Notes under the pieces: model-generated | What the model was told of the DNA's origin: nothing | Databases searched by the model: none | What the model saw: only the letters and a program-made list of their open reading frames with translations | Shown here: one piece after another, positions 11,351 to 12,455 of the stretch | How positions within the stretch are numbered: the stretch's first letter is position 1 | How the letters are laid out: the number at the start of each line of letters is the position of its first letter | Translations under genes and position numbers: made by a program | NCBI GenBank assembly: GCA_035457865.1 | Contig: DATIAR010000099.1 | Coordinates: 1-12,455 of the forward strand | From: UBA8516 sp035457865 | Lineage (GTDB): Archaea; Thermoproteota; Nitrososphaeria; Nitrososphaerales; Nitrosopumilaceae | DNA: 12,455 nt | Direction of reading: 5' to 3'

Positions 11351-12455
11351 CTATGATGGTAGAATCATGTCCGTTAGAGGAGTCCCTGGTGCCACAAATG
11401 GTAAGACATCCTCCTCTGGGTCTATTGGAATATCAATTACTGTAGCCACGTCACTTTTTAGTGCAGTTTTTACTGCGTTGCCAATCTCATCAAGTGATTG
11501 TGCTCTAATTCCTTGAGCCCCATACGCCTGCGCTATTTTTACATAATCAGGACAGTTCTTAAGATCAATTGCCATCATCCTTCTATCATAAAATGTTCTT
11601 TGCCACTGTGCTACCATCCCAAGTGAAAAGTTGTTCATGATAAATACAATGACTGGCAAATTATCTAAAACCGAAACAGCAAGAGAATTTTCTGTCATGT
11701 TAAAGCTTCCCTCTCCTGCAATATCAACAACTGGAACTCCAGGCTTTGCTGCTTTTGCACCAATTGCAGCTGGAAATCCCCAACCCATGGTGCCAAGACC
11801 AGTAGAGCTAAAGAATGTTCCAGGATGTATCACATCGAAAAACAACGATGCCCACATTTGATGTTGACCTACTTCTGTTGTTACAATTGATTGGTGTGGA
11901 AGTACTTCTCTTAGTTTGCGTAACACTTTGGCCGCTGCAAGTGGATGATCATGTAGTTTCAAGTTTTCTCTATAGTAATCTTTTGTCTCCTTCATTCTTT
12001 TTACCCAAGGATAATCTTCATTGCGTTTGATTGCTTTTTGAACTAACATCTTTACCATGATTCTCAAAGATGCCTTTACATCGCCAACTATTGCTACAGT
12101 AGTCGTTTGATTTTTACCAATCTCTGCAGGATCCACATCCATGTGAATGATCTTTAGTCTTTTTTCAAACTCTTCAAAGGTTCCAACTGATCTATCTGAA
12201 AATCTGGAACCTGCTGCAAGAACACAGTCTGCTTCTGTCATCATCTTATTTGCTTCCGCATGGCCGTGCATTCCAATTGGTCCTAATGAGAGAGGATGAT
12301 TTTCTGGGAATGAACCTTTGCCCTTAAAGGTAGTAACTACAGGAATCATAAGAAGTTCAGCTATTGATTGAATCTCTGCAAATGCACCTGAAATTATCAC
12401 ACCGCCTCCTGCAAGAATGATTGGTCTTTCTGCAGAAAGAAGCATGTCAATTGCA
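11351..12455 (-). CDS. ilvB: Acetolactate synthase, large (catalytic) subunit, 5' partial
   Basis: The frame is open to the right window edge; about 367 residues are present, starting within the central domain (RPIILAGGGVI). By comparison with the usual length of about 560-590 aa, roughly 190 N-terminal residues, including the catalytic Glu of the PYR domain, lie outside. Visible: the central domain (KGKGSFPENHPLSLGPIGMHG) and the thiamine-diphosphate-binding PP domain, with WGFPAAIGAK, the motif GEGSFNM...NN (GEG at minus-strand 11716-11708; NN 24 residues later) and conserved AQWQRTFYDRRM. The first motif residue pair is GEG, not the standard GDG. The enzyme joins two pyruvates, or pyruvate and 2-oxobutyrate, for valine, leucine and isoleucine. 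The ATG at 12445 is internal, not the true start. The stop overlaps the alternative ilvN GTG by one base. Confidence 0.92.
   Translation of the reverse strand, partial: AIDMLLSAERPIILAGGGVIISGAFAEIQSIAELLMIPVVTTFKGKGSFPENHPLSLGPIGMHGHAEANKMMTEADCVLAAGSRFSDRSVGTFEEFEKRLKIIHMDVDPAEIGKNQTTTVAIVGDVKASLRIMVKMLVQKAIKRNEDYPWVKRMKETKDYYRENLKLHDHPLAAAKVLRKLREVLPHQSIVTTEVGQHQMWASLFFDVIHPGTFFSSTGLGTMGWGFPAAIGAKAAKPGVPVVDIAGEGSFNMTENSLAVSVLDNLPVIVFIMNNFSLGMVAQWQRTFYDRRMMAIDLKNCPDYVKIAQAYGAQGIRAQSLDEIGNAVKTALKSDVATVIDIPIDPEEDVLPFVAPGTPLTDMILPS

Noticed and set aside
12443..12445. ATG at 12445 as the true ilvB start
   Set aside because: The frame stays open to the edge and the N-terminal PYR domain of acetolactate synthase would be missing.
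1..12455. CRISPR array, insertion sequence, prophage or defence system
   Set aside because: No regularly spaced repeats, transposase, integrase, terminal repeats or defence-gene motifs were seen on either strand.

Overview
The window looks like chromosome of an ammonia-oxidising archaeon of the Nitrososphaerota (Thaumarchaeota), most likely the group I.1a / Nitrosopumilales type. I infer this from protein flavour and layout: an archaeal-type AspRS, an SMC C-terminus with the archaeal 'TLKD' H-loop, a YHS-bearing copper P-type ATPase, AT-rich DNA with short spacers, and archaeal TATA-like boxes about 30 nt ahead of start codons, which implies largely leaderless mRNAs. No search was run, so the placement is inference.

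Layout, left to right. (1) The 3' end of an smc gene (+) converges on a copper-exporting P1B-ATPase (-). The ATPase promoter carries a dense set of repeats. (2) A two-gene minus-strand unit follows: an SRPBCC protein and a small DoxX-like membrane protein, joined by an abutting in-frame TAG|ATG. It diverges from a second SRPBCC gene (+). A 9-bp palindrome, TGATTATCA, occurs in both the ATPase promoter and this divergent promoter and may link them. (3) Two ATP-binding subunits of an Opp/Dpp-type peptide ABC transporter (-) lie without permease or binding-protein genes. They converge on the plus-strand SRPBCC gene across a spacer with a nested stem-loop. (4) A 541-bp stretch lacks large genes but holds two small ORFs (36 and 44 codons), each about 30 nt behind a TATA box. 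The second runs directly into aspS (AspRS, +), and a small zinc-ribbon membrane protein (+) follows. (5) A compact minus-strand branched-chain amino-acid operon reads right to left: ilvB (cut by the right edge), ilvN, leuA, leuB. Its last stop codon shares a TTAA with the stop of the convergent zinc-ribbon gene.

IlvB/IlvN make acetolactate/acetohydroxybutyrate, and LeuA/LeuB carry out the first and third leucine-specific steps; ilvC, ilvD and leuCD are not in the window. The ATPase should export Cu(I), relevant in organisms with copper-rich ammonia oxidation and electron transport. The SRPBCC/DoxX cluster has no assigned function. It, together with the shared palindrome and the structured spacer at about 2574-2655, is the least explained part of the window. 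I see no rRNA, tRNA, CRISPR array, insertion sequence or prophage gene.
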